This document shows, in pieces, positions 28,640-29,835 of a DNA stretch of 29,835 nucleotides (position 1 is the stretch's first letter; each line of letters opens with the position of its first letter). This DNA is from Microbacterium sp. (GTDB taxonomy: Bacteria > Actinomycetota > Actinomycetes > Actinomycetales > Microbacteriaceae): the NCBI GenBank assembly GCA_003524435.1, contig DQHP01000101.1:1-29835 (forward strand). The letters are read 5' to 3'. The position numbers and the translations under genes were made by a program. The notes beneath the pieces are model-generated. The model saw only the letters and a program-made list of their open reading frames with translations. It was not told the DNA's origin and ran no database searches.

Positions 28640-29653
28640 ATGCCCGATCTCGACTCTCTCTCAATCCTGTCCATCTGGACGGCGATTGCGATCTACGCCG
28701 CAGCATTCATCGCGTACGCGTTCGATCTGGCCCGAAGGTCAGAGGTCACCGCAGATGCGCGGCTCGAGCGTGAACTCGTTGGCGTGGGCAGCGGTGCCGG
28801 TGCGGGGTCGGCTTCTGGGTCGGTTTCGGGGTCGGCTTCGGCTGGCGATGCTGCCGAGGACGTAGCATCCGGCGAACCCGCAAAGCCGCGCTATGTGATG
28901 GCGCGAATCGGTATGACGCTCACCGTGATCGCCTTCCTGTTCCATCTGGCAGCGACCGTGCTCCGCGGAATCGCAGCCGAACGCGTGCCGTGGGCCAACC
29001 TTTATGAGTTCGCGATGATCGGCACACTGCTGATCACGTTCATCTATCTGCTGGTGAACACGCGCCTCGACCTGCGCTTCCTCGGTACGTTCCTTACCGG
29101 TCTTGTGATCGTGCTGATGGGCGCGGCAGCGGTGAGCTTTTACGTCGATGTTGTGCCGCTGATGGATCCGCTCAAGAGTGTCTGGCTCGTCATTCACGTA
29201 TTCGTCGCCTCGCTCAGCACGGCATTCTTCGCGCTCGCCGGATCCTTGTCAGTGCTGCAGCTGATGCAGAGCCGTCGTGAGCGTCGCATTGTGGAGGGCG
29301 CGGAGAAGACCGGGCCACGATTCTTGGGCACGCTAGCCTCGTCAACTCGCCTGGAAGGCACCGCTTTCCGCTTCACGATCATCGGTTTCATCCTCTGGAC
29401 CTTCACGCTCATCGCCGGCTCCATTTGGGCGCAGGATGCTTGGGGGCGTTACTGGGGCTTCGACGTCAAGGAGACCTGGACGTTCATCGTCTGGGTGCTC
29501 TACGCGGGCTACATCCACGCGCGTGCGACGCGAGGCTGGCGTGGCAACCCGTCCGCATGGCTGTCGATCGTCGGCTTCACCGCGGTGATCTTCAACTTCA
29601 CGATCGTGAACGTGTTCTTCAAGGGGCTGCACGCGTACAGCGGCCTGAGCTGA
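28640..29653 (+). CDS. ccsB: cytochrome c biogenesis protein CcsB/CcsA (heme ligase subunit)
   Basis: This is the heme export and ligation subunit of System II. The 337-residue protein has about eight spans. The tryptophan-rich WWD motif is visible as WAQDAWGRYWGFDVKETWTFIVW near residues 263-285. Candidate heme-ligand histidines occur in AFLFHLAATVLRG, VIHVFVASLS and the final GLHAYSG. Between spans 1 and 2 is a Gly/Ser linker made of a threefold 12-base repeat. It is the last recognisable gene of the operon, ending in a pentanucleotide repeat. Confidence 0.94.
   Translation: MPDLDSLSILSIWTAIAIYAAAFIAYAFDLARRSEVTADARLERELVGVGSGAGAGSASGSVSGSASAGDAAEDVASGEPAKPRYVMARIGMTLTVIAFLFHLAATVLRGIAAERVPWANLYEFAMIGTLLITFIYLLVNTRLDLRFLGTFLTGLVIVLMGAAAVSFYVDVVPLMDPLKSVWLVIHVFVASLSTAFFALAGSLSVLQLMQSRRERRIVEGAEKTGPRFLGTLASSTRLEGTAFRFTIIGFILWTFTLIAGSIWAQDAWGRYWGFDVKETWTFIVWVLYAGYIHARATRGWRGNPSAWLSIVGFTAVIFNFTIVNVFFKGLHAYSGLS
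28805..28840 (+). repeat. three tandem 12-bp units within ccsB
   Basis: GGGTCGGCTTCT, GGGTCGGTTTCG and GGGTCGGCTTCG stand in tandem. They are in frame and encode a repeated Gly-Ser-x-Ser tetrapeptide in the loop between the first two spans of CcsB. Confidence 0.75.
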
Positions 29654-29671
29654 GCTGAGCCGAGCTGAGTC
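29647..29671 (+). repeat. pentanucleotide repeat across the ccsB stop codon
   Basis: Five units in a row read GAGCT, GAGCT, GAGCC, GAGCT, GAGTC. The TGA stop at 29651-29653 falls inside, and most units contain another TGA in a shifted register. Confidence 0.7.
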
Positions 29672-29710
29672 GCGGTGGGGTGCGGTGCTCTCGCGGCTGG
29701 CCGGGCGTCC

Positions 29711-29810
29711 CGAATCCCAGATGCTCCTTCGTCGCTTCGGCGTGTCCGGGCTTTAAACGACCGCGACACGCCGTGCCGACCGCATCCCGTCTGGGATTCG
29801 GCACGGCGTG
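29711..29810. terminator. strong hairpin with competing inverted repeats, probable terminator region
   Basis: CACGCCGTGCCGA (29767-29779) pairs perfectly with TCGGCACGGCGTG (29798-29810), and a smaller ATCCC-GTCT-GGGAT stem sits inside. Two other perfect repeats overlap it: CGAATCCCAGA (29711-29721) with TCTGGGATTCG (29790-29800), and GGCGTGTC (29739-29746) with GACACGCC (29765-29772). No gene is visible from 29654 to the window end. A minus-strand gene beyond the edge may share this terminator. Confidence 0.6.
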
Positions 29811-29835
29811 AGCTGTGTCGGGTGCGTCACGCCGG

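Noticed and set aside
1..29835. Defence island, prophage, integron or CRISPR array
   Set aside because: No integrase, transposase, Cas gene, restriction enzyme, toxin-antitoxin pair or regularly spaced repeat was found; the nuclease-helicase stands alone among housekeeping genes.
1..29835. tRNA or rRNA genes
   Set aside because: I saw no cloverleaf with a conserved GGTTCGANTCC-type arm or CCA end, and no rRNA core sequence, though a covariance-model search would be more sensitive.

Overview
The window is high-GC actinobacterial chromosome, most likely from the family Microbacteriaceae and probably Microbacterium or a close relative. This is an inference from five things: GTG and TTG starts, promoters of the form TAnnnT-N6/7-ATG that imply leaderless mRNAs, a dense scatter of the hexamer GGATGC/GCATCC, the tiny bS22 ribosomal protein gene beside a BldC-like DNA-binding gene, and a phosphatase/resA/ccdA/resB/ccsB block. 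It reads mostly as core chromosome. No phage, insertion sequence, CRISPR array, rRNA or tRNA was seen.

Layout. 1-57 may hold the start of a leftward gene leaving the window. 109-4486 carries nadE and a large TM0106-type nuclease-helicase. 4578-7212 holds upp, a small membrane ORF, tadA, a free-standing cation-efflux cytoplasmic domain, and proC. 7243-9852 is a two-gene potassium uptake system (NAD-binding gate plus Trk/Ktr channel) and an ArsR-type regulator. 9901-12640 is a DrrAB-like exporter divergent from its probable TetR repressor. 12736-14109 holds the BldC-like gene, bS22, and three translationally coupled small genes (rhodanese, glutaredoxin-like, Dabb). 14286-16682 is a polar amino acid ABC importer. 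16900-20829, running leftward, is a four-gene ABC importer of the Fe3+/polyamine/phosphonate type. 21166-22947 is aspS. 23047-24040 holds a DUF5684-like membrane protein and a histidine phosphatase. 24064-25422 is a divergent thioredoxin-reductase-like flavoprotein and MerR regulator. 25478-29653 is the System II cytochrome c maturation operon.

The most useful non-coding observations are these. Two contiguous 11-nt direct repeats matching the actinobacterial PHO box lie just upstream of the likely -35 region of the unassigned importer, suggesting that it takes up a phosphorus-containing solute. A nested palindromic repeat occurs twice, at 16722-16862 and 21040-21127, with 18-bp arms that are identical in both copies. 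At least ten genes share a leaderless promoter grammar. A 26-bp perfect palindrome follows the stop codon of the importer's binding-protein gene. The leader of the amino acid importer can form mutually exclusive hairpins, one of which abuts the ribosome binding site.

Functionally the region combines NAD, proline and pyrimidine-salvage housekeeping, ion and solute transport, and thiol redox chemistry. The thioredoxin-reductase-like/MerR pair sits between the phosphatase and the resA-ccdA-resB-ccsB genes, which in mycobacteria are adjacent.
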